From positions 1 through 34,689 of the forward strand of contig QJWQ01000178.1 of the NCBI GenBank assembly GCA_003235325.1: a DNA stretch of 34,689 bases, read 5' to 3'. Of the stretch, positions 25,252 to 33,907 are shown piece after piece. The position numbers and the translations under genes were made by a program. The notes below the pieces were generated by a model. The model was not told where the DNA came from. It did not search any database and saw only the letters and a list, made by a program, of their open reading frames with translations. Source of the stretch: Gammaproteobacteria bacterium (lineage in GTDB: Bacteria > Pseudomonadota > Gammaproteobacteria > Pseudomonadales > Porticoccaceae). The number at the start of each line of letters is the position of its first letter. Position 1 is the stretch's first letter.

Positions 25252-26345
25252 TGAAACATCCCGTCGAACCTGAATTGCCGATCCGGGACCCGGCCGGAGA
25301 ATCCCCTGCCGACGAATCCGTTGCCAGGGCAATCCGGGCCGCCGGCAAACGGCAGCCGCTGCCGACGTCCACCCGTGAGATTTGGGTCGGGGTATTCGGT
25401 CGAGGCCTTGAGCAGGTGATTCAGCGGCGTCGCCAGCGCCGCTGGCGAATGGCGGCCGCGGCCTGCGCCGTCATGCTGGCTGGACTTATGCTGCTGTGGC
25501 AGCCGGGCACCCCGACGGCACCGGAACAGGGCAGTATTGCCCGAATCGTTGCCCGACAGGGCGAAGGCCTGGTGTTGACCTCGGCTTCAGGCCGGTCAAT
25601 GTCGAATTCTACCTCGATAGCTACAAAGGATCTGGTTGAGGGCGCCGGACTGCCGCCTGATACCTATCTGGCCACCGGTGCCGACTCCTACGTGGCGCTG
25701 GAGTACCGGGGCGCGAGTCTGCGTCTGAATCAGAAGACGCAGGTACGGCTGGCCGCTGACCGGCTGGAGTTGCAGGGTGGGGAACTCTACATCGATACCC
25801 GGCCGGAAGGCCATCGATGGGGCGATGGGCCGGAAACAGCGCCGATTATTGTCAGTGCCGGCAATGCCGAGATTCGCCACAGGGGCACCCAGTTCCGGGT
25901 TAGTTTCGATCGGCGTCGCCTTGTTACCAGCGTGCGCGAAGGCGCCATTGTGGTCCGAACCGAGGGCAGGGACTACAGCGCCGAAGCGGCTCCCGGTGTT
26001 GCCCGGGAAATCAGTATTGCCAATACCGGTGCTGTCCGGATTAAAGACCGGGCCACCAGTGGCGACGACTGGGACTGGATTCTGGCGGTGTCGCCGGCCT
26101 TCAGGCTGGAAAACAGCTCGGCCCTGGAGTTTCTGCGCTGGACCGCGTCCGAAACCGGGCTGCGTCTGCACTTTGATGACCAGCGCACCCGGCAGGTCGC
26201 GGCCGAAACCCGGCTTCACGGCGATATCGGCGACCTGGATGCCGGCACGGCTCTGGATCTGGTTATGGCCACCACCACCCTGGTGGTGAACCGGGGAGAA
26301 CCCGGTGCCCTGAAAGTTTCACTGCTCTCAGATCACCTTCACTAG
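25248..26345 (+). CDS. FecR-type anti-sigma factor with STN-like C-terminus
   Basis: The protein has 365 residues. Cytoplasmic N-terminal part (about 1-65), membrane helix (about 68-86), FecR domain (about 120-260, with DTYLATGADSYVALEY and SAGNAEIRHRGTQFRV), and a C-terminal segment (about 288-360) with the beta-alpha-beta pattern of an STN/DUF4974-type domain (ALEFLRWTASETGLRLHFDD..LDAGTALDLVM). In FecR systems the C-terminal domain contacts the receptor's N-terminal signalling domain and relays substrate binding to the sigma factor. Start ATGATG at 25248 overlaps the sigma stop. It converges with the receptor gene, 84 bp apart. Confidence 0.87.
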   Translation: MMKHPVEPELPIRDPAGESPADESVARAIRAAGKRQPLPTSTREIWVGVFGRGLEQVIQRRRQRRWRMAAAACAVMLAGLMLLWQPGTPTAPEQGSIARIVARQGEGLVLTSASGRSMSNSTSIATKDLVEGAGLPPDTYLATGADSYVALEYRGASLRLNQKTQVRLAADRLELQGGELYIDTRPEGHRWGDGPETAPIIVSAGNAEIRHRGTQFRVSFDRRRLVTSVREGAIVVRTEGRDYSAEAAPGVAREISIANTGAVRIKDRATSGDDWDWILAVSPAFRLENSSALEFLRWTASETGLRLHFDDQRTRQVAAETRLHGDIGDLDAGTALDLVMATTTLVVNRGEPGALKVSLLSDHLH

Positions 26346-26429
26346 GACCGGCAACAGTGAGCGGTCGTTGCCACCGGATGCCTGTTCCGGCAGCGGAATG
26401 CATACAATTTGGCACCGGTGACTGGAATG

Positions 26430-28910
26430 TCAAAAAGCGATAACAATGCCGGCGCTGGCCACCAGTGGCAGCAGCATTTCAGCCTCCGGGGTAAAGAAAA
26501 TCCGGTCGTCTTGTTGTTCCGCCTCGAAGTCGATGCCGGCGACATTGTCCCGTTCGCCCAGGTTGGTGATGTCGAAATGCAGTGTGATACGGGTCGGGCC
26601 CAGGCGCCAGGAGCGACTGCCGCTGATGTCCAGGGACAGGTAATCCCTCAACTCGGTGTTGTTGAGGATATGTTCGACTGCAAGGGGCTCGTCCGCCGCA
26701 ATCGATTCGGGCAGTTGTGTCGAACGCCAGCCTGAGTGCCAGAGCAGAGCCAGGGACAGGCTGTAATCGTCCCGCTCCCAGGTGAGCATGGCGTTCAGGG
26801 TGTGGCGCTGGGACCAGCGCCGGGGCACTCGAGTGCCGTTGATACTGTCCTCTGAATCCATGTAACCGTAGCGCAAATGCCCGGTCAGGGACGGGGTAAG
26901 TTCATGGCGATAGGACAGGTCCAGCCCCTGGCTGAGAGCCTTGTCCGGGTTCAGCGCCACCCGGTCCGGTTCCATTTCCGGCAACAGGACAAAGGGGTTG
27001 AACAGATTTTCGTAGCGCCGCTTCGGGTTGCGATAGCGCTTGTAATAGACCTCGCCACGAAAATACCGGCCGGGTTGTTGCCAGTCATAGCCAATTATGG
27101 CCTGGTCCGAGGCCTGGGCCCGGAAGAAATGCTCTTCCCCGTCGATAACCTGCAGTTCATGCAGACCATCCGGCTGGTAAAAGCGGCCGAGGCTGAAGCG
27201 CCATTGCGACTGGTCGCTGACACGGTACAGGGCTCCCAGCCGCGGAGAAATCTGCTGCTCCGAGGGCCCCCGGTAATAGTCCTGGTAATCCCAGCGAATA
27301 CTGGGTTGCCAGGTCCACCGATTGCGTGTGGACCACTCGGTGGAGAGGTAGAGGCCAAGGGCGGGGCCATCGATTCGGGTATTGATCAGGTTGTCAACCT
27401 GTGCCGGGATGCCGAGAATGGCCGCCAGTTCGCCACGGTCGAATTGCCGGTTCAGGTCGTAGCGGCTGCGACCATAGACCCACTCCAGGCCAAATTCATG
27501 GAGATGGTCGTCGGTCTGCAGGCGGTAGTCATTGCGCAGTGAAATCCTGTCGACGGACTGGCGGTAATCGAGAAATCCGGCTTTGCCGTCCGGCTCCTCA
27601 CTGAACAGGTTCTTTTCCCGATCGATACCCGCCAGGGTCAGCAGCCAGGCGCTGTTCAAATACTGGCCATGATCCAGACGCAGCCCGGACCACAGGTAAT
27701 AACTGTTGATGTCCGCCTCCGCCAGTTCCTCGTCATCGGTGAAGTGAATACTGTCCCGGGCACCGAGAAGTCCCCCGTAAAGTTCATCGCCATCGGCCAG
27801 AAACCGGTTGAAGCGGGCGCTGATATCGGTGTAACGGGGGTGGCCCGCCCTGGGTTCCATGAGCTCGGTGAGATCGCCCAGATCACCGTGCCTGGCGGAA
27901 AGCAGCCATTGCATCGGATTTTTTTTTGCCGAAGTTTCGGTGGTCCGGGACCGGCTGTTGATAAAAGTGGAAAAGCTGGAATAACCGATCTCGCTGGCAT
28001 AATCGGGCGCTGTTCGGTCGGTGGTGACATCCATGACGCCACTCATTCGGTTGCCGTACCGCGCCGGAAAGCCCCCGGTGTAAATATCGATGGCCTCCAC
28101 CGTGCGGTGGTCGATGCTGCTGTAACCGTTCTGGAAGTCTGCCAGATGAAAGGCTTCCAGCAGTTCGACCCCGTCCAGCAGGATCAGCACCTCGTCCTGC
28201 AGGCCGCCCCGAATCCTGGGCTTGGCTGAAACCCCCACCGAGGACACACCCGGCAGGCGGTTGGCAACGCGCATGGCATCCCCGGCCAGGGCCGGTATCA
28301 GCGCCATGTCCGGGGCCGAGGCGGTAAAGCCGGCGTCGACACCCTGGCGGAACGGGAATCGATAGCGACTGCCGGTGACGATGATGTTTTCGACACGGCT
28401 GGCTGGTATCAGAATCAGGGTGCCGAGATCGGCCTGTCCGGCTTCCAGCAGTTGCGACTCGTAACCGATGGCACCCACCAGTAACTGTGCGCCCGGCGGT
28501 ACATTTTCCAGCCGGAAATGGCCGTCGTTATCGCCGTAATGCCGCGTGCCTTCGGGCAAAACCCGGACAAAGGCCCGTTTCAGGGGCTGATTGGCGCTGT
28601 TGTACAGGAAACCGGTGACAGTCAGTGTCTCCAGCCTGGTGACTATCCAGACCGGCCCGGAGGCGCGGAGGGACAACCCCAATGGTGTCAGGCTCCGACG
28701 CAGGGCATCCAGGGAGACAGATTCAACGCTGACTTTGGCACTGACGGGCACCAGACGATCGCTGTAGATGATTTTCAGGCCCTGCTGTCGCAGTTTTTCA
28801 ATCAGGTCCACCAACCCCATGGACATCCCTTCGCCGTGACAGAGCAGCGGCCAGGTCAAAATCAGGCACAGGACCGGTATCCGGGTCAGTTTCGCAATGG
28901 TCATCAACAT
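26430..28910 (-). CDS. TonB-dependent outer-membrane receptor with N-terminal STN and carboxypeptidase-like domains
   Basis: From ATG 28910 the protein has 826 residues (28904 is a near alternative). Signal peptide (about 1-26), STN signalling domain (about 32-92), carboxypeptidase-regulatory-like beta domain (about 95-170), TonB-box-like NIIVTGSR (175-182), plug (about 185-300; PGVSSVGVSAKPRIRGG, ILLDGVELLEAFHLADFQNGYSS in parts) and a 22-strand-type barrel ending in Phe. An upstream in-frame extension to 29432 runs through intergenic repeats and is rejected. The STN domain and the neighbouring sigma/FecR pair make it a signal-transducing transporter. The substrate is not readable; it lacks obvious siderophore-specific features. 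Confidence 0.9.
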   Translation of the reverse strand: MLMTIAKLTRIPVLCLILTWPLLCHGEGMSMGLVDLIEKLRQQGLKIIYSDRLVPVSAKVSVESVSLDALRRSLTPLGLSLRASGPVWIVTRLETLTVTGFLYNSANQPLKRAFVRVLPEGTRHYGDNDGHFRLENVPPGAQLLVGAIGYESQLLEAGQADLGTLILIPASRVENIIVTGSRYRFPFRQGVDAGFTASAPDMALIPALAGDAMRVANRLPGVSSVGVSAKPRIRGGLQDEVLILLDGVELLEAFHLADFQNGYSSIDHRTVEAIDIYTGGFPARYGNRMSGVMDVTTDRTAPDYASEIGYSSFSTFINSRSRTTETSAKKNPMQWLLSARHGDLGDLTELMEPRAGHPRYTDISARFNRFLADGDELYGGLLGARDSIHFTDDEELAEADINSYYLWSGLRLDHGQYLNSAWLLTLAGIDREKNLFSEEPDGKAGFLDYRQSVDRISLRNDYRLQTDDHLHEFGLEWVYGRSRYDLNRQFDRGELAAILGIPAQVDNLINTRIDGPALGLYLSTEWSTRNRWTWQPSIRWDYQDYYRGPSEQQISPRLGALYRVSDQSQWRFSLGRFYQPDGLHELQVIDGEEHFFRAQASDQAIIGYDWQQPGRYFRGEVYYKRYRNPKRRYENLFNPFVLLPEMEPDRVALNPDKALSQGLDLSYRHELTPSLTGHLRYGYMDSEDSINGTRVPRRWSQRHTLNAMLTWERDDYSLSLALLWHSGWRSTQLPESIAADEPLAVEHILNNTELRDYLSLDISGSRSWRLGPTRITLHFDITNLGERDNVAGIDFEAEQQDDRIFFTPEAEMLLPLVASAGIVIAF

Positions 28911-28951
28911 CCCATGCTGGCTTGCCGCCGGTGAAACCGAATGCCGCCAGG

Positions 28952-28985
28952 ATAAAAGTGCTGCCAGTATAAAAGTGCTGCCAGT
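28952..28985. repeat. Tandem 17-bp repeat upstream of the TonB-dependent receptor
   Basis: ATAAAAGTGCTGCCAGT occurs twice head-to-tail (28952-28968, 28969-28985), starting about 42 bp before the receptor ATG on the minus strand. It sits where an operator or promoter would lie. It may also be a recent slippage duplication. Confidence 0.75.
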
Positions 28986-29068
28986 ATAGATGACAGGCTG
29001 ACGCAGGTGGACTGACCCGACGGCTGGATGTGGGGAATAACCCCGCCCAAGTGGCTTCGATTGCCCCG

Positions 29069-29094
29069 GTCGCCGGACCGGGATCCCCGGCGAC
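29069..29094. promoter_or_regulatory. Perfect 8-bp dyad in the receptor/secreted-protein divergent region
   Basis: GTCGCCGG (29069-29076) and CCGGCGAC (29087-29094) form a perfect stem around 10 bases. A second dyad, TTACCGG/CCGGTAA (29125-29131 and 29140-29146), follows about 51 bp before the secreted-protein start. Both lie in the 286-bp divergent region, which otherwise shows no gene. Their binding proteins are unknown. Confidence 0.4.
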
Positions 29095-29196
29095 AGATTC
29101 TCCCGGCACCCGCCCTCTAATGTATTACCGGATACCAAACCGGTAAACCTGTGGCTTTTGGCCATCCACTTTAAATGGGGAAACGGAGATTGAACA

Positions 29197-30324
29197 ATGA
29201 ACAAGATACATTTTTCCGGCATGGGTCTGGTGCTGCTGGCGATGTCGATGGCATTCAGTGGCAGCGTTACCGCACAAACCGGCTGTGAAAAGACCGCACA
29301 GTTGATGTTCAAATCCTGCACGGCGGAAGTGAAGGAGGAATTCAGCGCCCACCGCGCCAACTGTGAAAACCTCAGCGATCCGGATGCAAGGCTGGATTGT
29401 CTTGACTCGGCCGAGGAAATGGCCGATGACAATTCGGAGGAGTGTACCGGGATCAGGGAGGCCCGGGTTGAAGCCTGCGACTTGCTGGGGGAAGACCGTT
29501 ATGATCCGGACCCGTTGCTGAATCCCGCCATCGTATTTATCGACCCGGATACTATCGATGCCATGTCGGCCAATTCCTATCTGTCCCTGCAAGCGGGCAA
29601 GACGGCGGTATTGCGAGGCGGTGATGGCGAGTCCTGGCCGGAACTGGTGGTGGTCCACGTGACCGATCAGAAGCGGATAATACAGGGCGTGCAATGCCGG
29701 ATCGTGGTGGATATCGCCATGGCTGTCGAGGCAGAGAATGGCCAGGTGGAGTACGAGGTGGAGGAGCACACCGATGACTGGTATGGCCAGGCGACCAGCG
29801 GTGATGTCTATTACTGCGGCGAACTGTCGCGAAACTTCGAGGACGGTATTCTGGACAATCTGGATGGCTCCTTTGAAGCCGGAAAAAATCTCGCCAAGGC
29901 CGGATTGCTGATCAGTGCCACGCCCATGATCGGGGCTGCCCATCGCCAGGAATTTGCACTGGGCGAGGCGGAAGACATGGTTGAATACCTGGCCATGAAT
30001 GCCGTGCCGACGCCGGAAGAGGGCGGCGACAACCCCGCATTCCCCTGCGCCGAGGCGGCAATGGGTTGCCTTAAGACCCGTGATTTGGCAGCCATCGACC
30101 CGGAAAGTACCGAGTATAAGTTTTATATCGACGGGATCGGCTTTGTCCTGGCGGTCAGCCTGGAGGACGGTGTCCTGACCGGTGACCGGGAGGAACTGGT
30201 CTGTAGCGGCGATTCCCTGGACGTCCTCTGGTCTGATGACTGCGGTATCGACGATCCGGAGGAACTGCTGGTAACCCTGTGCAGACATGCCCCCGATGCC
30301 TTCTGTGGCGAGGCCGGGGACTAA
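29197..30324 (+). CDS. Secreted cysteine-rich protein of unknown function
   Basis: The protein has 375 residues with a clear signal peptide (about 1-26, ending VTAQ). The first mature part (about 28-100) is a Cys-rich, charged helical region (CEKTAQLMFKSC..CENL..CLDS..CTGI..CDLL). The central part (about 125-260) is beta-rich and contains DDWYGQATSGDVYYCGE, a pattern resembling a group of uncharacterised secreted proteins with a DWYAQD..NVWYFGE-like core. The acidic C-terminus holds more Cys (PCAEAAMGC, CSGDSLD, CGIDD, CRHAPDAFC). GGAG precedes the ATG. It is divergent from the TonB-dependent receptor and may be co-regulated. Function not recognised. Confidence 0.8.
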   Translation: MNKIHFSGMGLVLLAMSMAFSGSVTAQTGCEKTAQLMFKSCTAEVKEEFSAHRANCENLSDPDARLDCLDSAEEMADDNSEECTGIREARVEACDLLGEDRYDPDPLLNPAIVFIDPDTIDAMSANSYLSLQAGKTAVLRGGDGESWPELVVVHVTDQKRIIQGVQCRIVVDIAMAVEAENGQVEYEVEEHTDDWYGQATSGDVYYCGELSRNFEDGILDNLDGSFEAGKNLAKAGLLISATPMIGAAHRQEFALGEAEDMVEYLAMNAVPTPEEGGDNPAFPCAEAAMGCLKTRDLAAIDPESTEYKFYIDGIGFVLAVSLEDGVLTGDREELVCSGDSLDVLWSDDCGIDDPEELLVTLCRHAPDAFCGEAGD

Positions 30325-30376
30325 TCAGGCCTGTCGACGCCAACCCGGTTGAGATCACAACGGCTGAGGCAAGTTC

Positions 30377-30400
30377 GGGTCGGCCGACACTGGCCGACCC
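30377..30400 (+). terminator. Perfect 9-bp hairpin after the secreted-protein gene
   Basis: GGGTCGGCC (30377-30385) pairs perfectly with GGCCGACCC (30392-30400) around a GACACT loop, extended by C30376-G30401. It lies 52 bases after the stop and is the best terminator-like stem here, though the following sequence lacks a continuous T-run. Confidence 0.5.
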
Positions 30401-30499
30401 GGTATCGACTGATTCACTGACTGATTTTGATCCCGGTAACCATTCCTCAAATTCCGCGCCTGACGGTAATCCTGCATCCAATGGCGGGCGAGCTATACT

Positions 30500-30533
30500 T
30501 GGATACAGGTATTTTCTGGATACAGGTATATTC
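30500..30533. repeat. Tandem 17-bp repeat upstream of the small-protein gene
   Basis: TGGATACAGGTATTTTC (30500-30516) is followed at once by TGGATACAGGTATATTC (30517-30533), 16 of 17 identical. A TATACT element (30494-30499) immediately precedes it and could be a -10 box, which would put the repeats around the transcription start. They end 42 bases before the small-protein start. Confidence 0.7.
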
Positions 30534-30575
30534 GACAAAAGACCTGACATCAAATGAACGCGGGAGGTCCCGGTC

Positions 30576-30812
30576 ATGCTGTTAAAATTACGTGAAAAAC
30601 AACTATTGCTGGAAATTTCAGATATACACGCCCTGGTAAACCCCTACGAGGTTAACGTCGAAGGTCGGCTGCAGTGGGGCGAGGAGCAACAGGATCCTGA
30701 ACTGTACCCCAAGGAGGATATCTGTTTCCCGTCGGGGGAGAGCCTGCCCCTGTGCTGGCGCGACAGCCACTACCGGGACGAGGAACTGGTTCAGCATCAA
30801 AAGGCGATATAG
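30576..30812 (+). CDS. Small conserved protein of unknown function (78 aa)
   Basis: The start at 30576 is preceded by GGGAGG with good spacing. The protein is soluble, acidic, and has no signal or membrane segment. The pattern (LxLREKxxLLEIxDIxALVNPYEVxVEGRLQWGEEQQDPE then FPSGESLPLCWRDSHYRD) resembles a small protein family common in Pseudomonas-related bacteria, sometimes labelled acetyltransferase without support; 78 residues are too few for a GNAT domain. The lone Cys lies in PLCWRDSHY. It precedes the Rrf2 regulator by 208 bp and may belong to an independent transcript. Confidence 0.72.
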   Translation: MLLKLREKQLLLEISDIHALVNPYEVNVEGRLQWGEEQQDPELYPKEDICFPSGESLPLCWRDSHYRDEELVQHQKAI

Positions 30813-30896
30813 ACGCCGCTTTACCCCCGTCACTTCCAGCGCTTAATCCCATCAGCACTTGACGGCAGAAAAAGGGGCCGGTGTCTCTGGGCTCAG

Positions 30897-30921
30897 ATAT
30901 AGAACTAAAATGGTTCTATAT
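30897..30921. promoter_or_regulatory. 25-bp palindrome, candidate operator of the Rrf2/SUF regulator
   Basis: The half-sites ATATAGAAC (30897-30905) and GTTCTATAT (30913-30921) are perfect inverted repeats around TAAAATG. Overall length and layout match the 25-bp IscR type-1 site (ATA ends, ACT-A-WWW core), with differences in the inner half-sites. It lies 100 bp before the Rrf2 regulator start, so it is probably the autoregulatory site controlling the suf operon through its Fe-S cluster status. Confidence 0.7.
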
Positions 30922-31020
30922 TGTCAGAGTGTGGACTGCTTCCGGGATCCACAGCATGAACAGAGTGAAGACAGCTATTGCAGACCTGAACAGGCCGCCG
31001 ACAACAAGGGGACATTCCCC

Positions 31021-31584
31021 GTGCTGAGGATTTCCAGGCTGGCCGATTACGGGGTCGTGCTGTTGATCGAGATGGCGCGGCAGCCCGGACAGGTTTGCAA
31101 TCCTGCCGGTCTGTCGCAACGGTTGCACATACCCGAACCGACGGTGGGCAAGTTGCTGAAACAGATGACGGCCGGCGGTCTGTTGCACTCCCTGCGCGGC
31201 AAGAACGGAGGTTATCGGCTCAAGGAGGCACCGGACAGGATCAGCCTGGCGCGGGTGCTGGCTGTGCTCGAAGGTCCCCTGGCAGTGACCGAGTGCAGTG
31301 CCGGGGCCGGTCTCTGTCAGCTGGAAAACGATTGTGCCGTTCGCCACAACTGGCGGCGAATCAACCAGGCAATTTTCCAGAGTCTCGATGGCCTCAGCCT
31401 GGCTGCCCTGGCACAACCCCTGACCGATACCGCGCTGCAATTGCCAGTGGCCAGTGATCAGGTCATTGAAATCCGCGAGTCGGCACCGATGGCTACGGCC
31501 GTCGGGCTGGATCAGGTTGAACCAATGAAGCGAAATGAACTGTTGAGAAATAAAAAGCCACTCCATAAGGAGATTCCGGAGTAA
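31021..31584 (+). CDS. Rrf2-family SUF-system Fe-S regulator
   Basis: From GTG 31021 the protein has 187 residues and begins with [14 protein letters not shown], as gammaproteobacterial SUF regulators do; the open frame back to 30859 spans the operator and is not used. The Rrf2 winged helix (about 1-80) includes [13 protein letters not shown]. Three Cys ([16 protein letters not shown], about 99-114) match the cluster-ligand pattern of IscR-like proteins. A tail of about 40 residues after the domain lacks similarity I know. The start sits in a GGGG-ACATT-CCCC stem that could affect translation. It is followed after 7 bases by sufB. Confidence 0.87.
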   Translation: MLRISRLADYGVVLLIEMARQPGQVCNPAGLSQRLHIPEPTVGKLLKQMTAGGLLHSLRGKNGGYRLKEAPDRISLARVLAVLEGPLAVTECSAGAGLCQLENDCAVRHNWRRINQAIFQSLDGLSLAALAQPLTDTALQLPVASDQVIEIRESAPMATAVGLDQVEPMKRNELLRNKKPLHKEIPE

Positions 31585-31591
31585 CGAGGAT

Positions 31592-33082
31592 ATGACTACT
31601 AAAATTGATCGGACAGCAGAAATCGACCGGACTACAGAAACCGAACGTGTCGCCGATCTGATCGGAGCGGGCTACAAGTACGGCTTTGTCACTGATATTG
31701 ATACCGACAGCCTGCCAGCAGGACTGAACGAGGATGTGATTCGGCTGATTTCCGCCCGCAAGCGCGAGCCGGATTTTATGCTCCAGTGGCGGCTGCGGGC
31801 GTTTAGCCACTGGCTCAACCTGCCCAAAAGGGAACCGGACTGGGCTCACTTGACCTATCCCCCCATCGATTATCAGAATATCGTCTATTACGCCGCACCC
31901 CGGTCATCGGAGGACGGCCCGCGCAGTCTTGATGAGGTGGACCCGGAACTGCTGGCGACCTACGAAAAACTGGGAATACCCCTGCACGAGCAGCAAATGC
32001 TGGCCGGGGTTGCTGTGGATGCCGTTTTTGACAGCGTCTCCGTGGCCACTACCTTCAAGGAAAAACTGGCGGAGGCCGGGGTAATTTTCTGCTCCTTTTC
32101 CGAGGCGGTACAAAGCCATCCGGCGCTGGTGGAAAAATACCTGGGCAGCGTCGTGCCCTACACCGACAACTTCTTCGCCAGCCTCAATGCTGCAGTGTTT
32201 TCCGACGGTTCCTTTTGCTATATCCCGGCAGGGGTGCGCTGCCCCATGGAGTTGTCCACCTACTTCCGCATCAACACCCTCAACAGCGGTCAGTTCGAGC
32301 GCACCCTGATCGTTGCCGAGCCCGGCAGCTATGTCAGTTATCTGGAAGGTTGCACCGCACCCATGCGCGACGAAAACCAGCTGCACGCCGCCGTGGTGGA
32401 ACTGATCGCCGAGGAGGATGCCGAGATCAAGTACGCCACGGTGCAGAACTGGTACCCGGGGGACAGCGAGGGCCGGGGCGGTATCTACAACTTCGTCACC
32501 AAGCGCGGTATCTGCCGGGGCGCCCGATCCCATATTTCCTGGACCCAGGTGGAAACCGGTTCCGCCATCACCTGGAAGTACCCCAGTGTCATCCTGCGGG
32601 GCGACGATTCCATTGGCGAATTCTATTCGGTGGCCCTGACCAACAACCGGCAGCAGGCGGACACCGGCACCAAGATGATCCACCTGGGGCGCAATACCCG
32701 CAGTACGATCATTTCCAAGGGCATCTCCGCCGGAGAGGCCCAGAACAGTTACCGGGGCCTGGTGCGCATCAGCCCCAGGGCTGACAACGCCCGCAACTAC
32801 AGCCAGTGCGACTCCCTGTTGCTGGGGGAACACTGCGGTGCCCACACCTACCCCTATATCGAAAACAAGAACCCGGGCGCCCGAACCGAACACGAGGCCA
32901 CCACCACCCGCATCGGCGAGGACCAGCTGTTCTATTGCCGGCAGCGGGGCATCGAGCCGGAAGCGGCGGTATCCATGATCGTCAACGGTTTCTGCCGGGA
33001 TGTGTTTCACAAGCTGCCGATGGAATTTGCCGTCGAGGCCCAGAAGTTGCTGGAAGTCAGCCTCGAGGGCGCGGTGGGGTAA
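31592..33082 (+). CDS. sufB: Fe-S cluster assembly scaffold protein SufB
   Basis: The protein has 496 residues, typical of SufB. The core blocks are present: [39 protein letters not shown]-like [35 protein letters not shown], and [40 protein letters not shown] with the conserved Cys after GEH (quoted in short parts: [11 protein letters not shown]). It forms the SufBC2D complex on which clusters are built. The first 20 residues contain a small repeated IDRT unit (two copies, then TETER) before the conserved sequence starts. GAGGA precedes the ATG. It is followed 39 bases later by sufC. Confidence 0.96.
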   Translation: MTTKIDRTAEIDRTTETERVADLIGAGYKYGFVTDIDTDSLPAGLNEDVIRLISARKREPDFMLQWRLRAFSHWLNLPKREPDWAHLTYPPIDYQNIVYYAAPRSSEDGPRSLDEVDPELLATYEKLGIPLHEQQMLAGVAVDAVFDSVSVATTFKEKLAEAGVIFCSFSEAVQSHPALVEKYLGSVVPYTDNFFASLNAAVFSDGSFCYIPAGVRCPMELSTYFRINTLNSGQFERTLIVAEPGSYVSYLEGCTAPMRDENQLHAAVVELIAEEDAEIKYATVQNWYPGDSEGRGGIYNFVTKRGICRGARSHISWTQVETGSAITWKYPSVILRGDDSIGEFYSVALTNNRQQADTGTKMIHLGRNTRSTIISKGISAGEAQNSYRGLVRISPRADNARNYSQCDSLLLGEHCGAHTYPYIENKNPGARTEHEATTTRIGEDQLFYCRQRGIEPEAAVSMIVNGFCRDVFHKLPMEFAVEAQKLLEVSLEGAVG

Positions 33083-33121
33083 ATGCAGTCGACAACGGCA
33101 GTGGCAATGACGGAGGTTTCA

Positions 33122-33907
33122 ATGAGCAATAAAAGCATGTTGGTGGTCGACAACCTGCGGGTCGGTGCCGGTGACAGGGCAATCCTCCGGGGTCTGTCCC
33201 TGCGGGTCAATGCCGGTGAAGTCCATGCGGTGATGGGTCCCAATGGATCCGGCAAGAGCACCCTGGCCGGGGTGCTGGCGGGCAGGGAAGGTTACCGGGT
33301 GCAGGCCGACCGGTTACAATTTCTGGGTCGGCCACTGGCGCAGATGAGCCCCGAGGAACGGGCCCGGGAAGGCCTGTTCATGGCTTTCCAGTATCCGGTG
33401 GAAATCCCCGGTGTCAGCAACATCCAGTTTCTCAAGACAGCTTTCAACAGCCTGCGCAAGCACCGGGGCGAGGCGCCCCTGGATGCCATCGATTTTCTCG
33501 ATATGGTCAGGGAGCGCCTGCAGCAGGTAAATATGGACCCCGCCTTTCTGCAGCGGCCGGTTAATGCCAATTTTTCCGGCGGCGAGAAAAAGCGCAACGA
33601 GATCCTGCAAATGCTGGTGCTGGAACCCCGGCTGGCGATTCTCGACGAGACCGATTCCGGACTCGATATCGACGCCCTGGGGGTCGTCGCCGAGGGCATC
33701 AACAGCCTGCGCGACGGCGAGCGCTCCTTTATCCTGGTGACCCACTACCAGCGACTGCTGGATCACGTGGTGCCGGATCGGGTGCATATACTGGCGGAAG
33801 GGCGCATTGCCCTGTCCGGCGGCCCGGACCTGGCGGCGACCCTGGAGGCAAAAGGCTACGGTTGGGTCAGGGAACAATTGCCGGAAAATGCCGAGGCCCG
33901 GATATGA
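33122..33907 (+). CDS. sufC: Fe-S cluster assembly ATPase SufC
   Basis: From ATG 33122, with GGAGG at 33112-33116, the protein has 261 residues. An in-frame ATG at 33083 would add 13 residues and has no ribosome-binding site. Walker A GPNGSGKS (39-46), Q-loop FQYPVEIPGVSN, signature FSGGEKKR (151-158), Walker B LAILDETD (171-178) and switch His208 are all intact. SufC hydrolyses ATP to drive conformational change of SufB-SufD. Its stop overlaps the sufD start by 4 bases (ATGA). Confidence 0.96.
   Translation: MSNKSMLVVDNLRVGAGDRAILRGLSLRVNAGEVHAVMGPNGSGKSTLAGVLAGREGYRVQADRLQFLGRPLAQMSPEERAREGLFMAFQYPVEIPGVSNIQFLKTAFNSLRKHRGEAPLDAIDFLDMVRERLQQVNMDPAFLQRPVNANFSGGEKKRNEILQMLVLEPRLAILDETDSGLDIDALGVVAEGINSLRDGERSFILVTHYQRLLDHVVPDRVHILAEGRIALSGGPDLAATLEAKGYGWVREQLPENAEARI

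Noticed and set aside
28952..28985. Tandem repeat as a sigma-54 (-24/-12) promoter
   Set aside because: TGGCAG is present on the minus strand but the required TTGC at the -12 spacing is missing.
28911..29432. N-terminal extension of the TonB-dependent receptor up to 29432
   Set aside because: It would run through tandem repeats, dyads and the start of the divergent secreted-protein gene, and would bury the clear signal peptide at 28910.
30859..31020. 54-residue N-terminal extension of the Rrf2 regulator
   Set aside because: It overlaps the operator palindrome, and family members start at the [10 protein letters not shown] sequence encoded from 31021.
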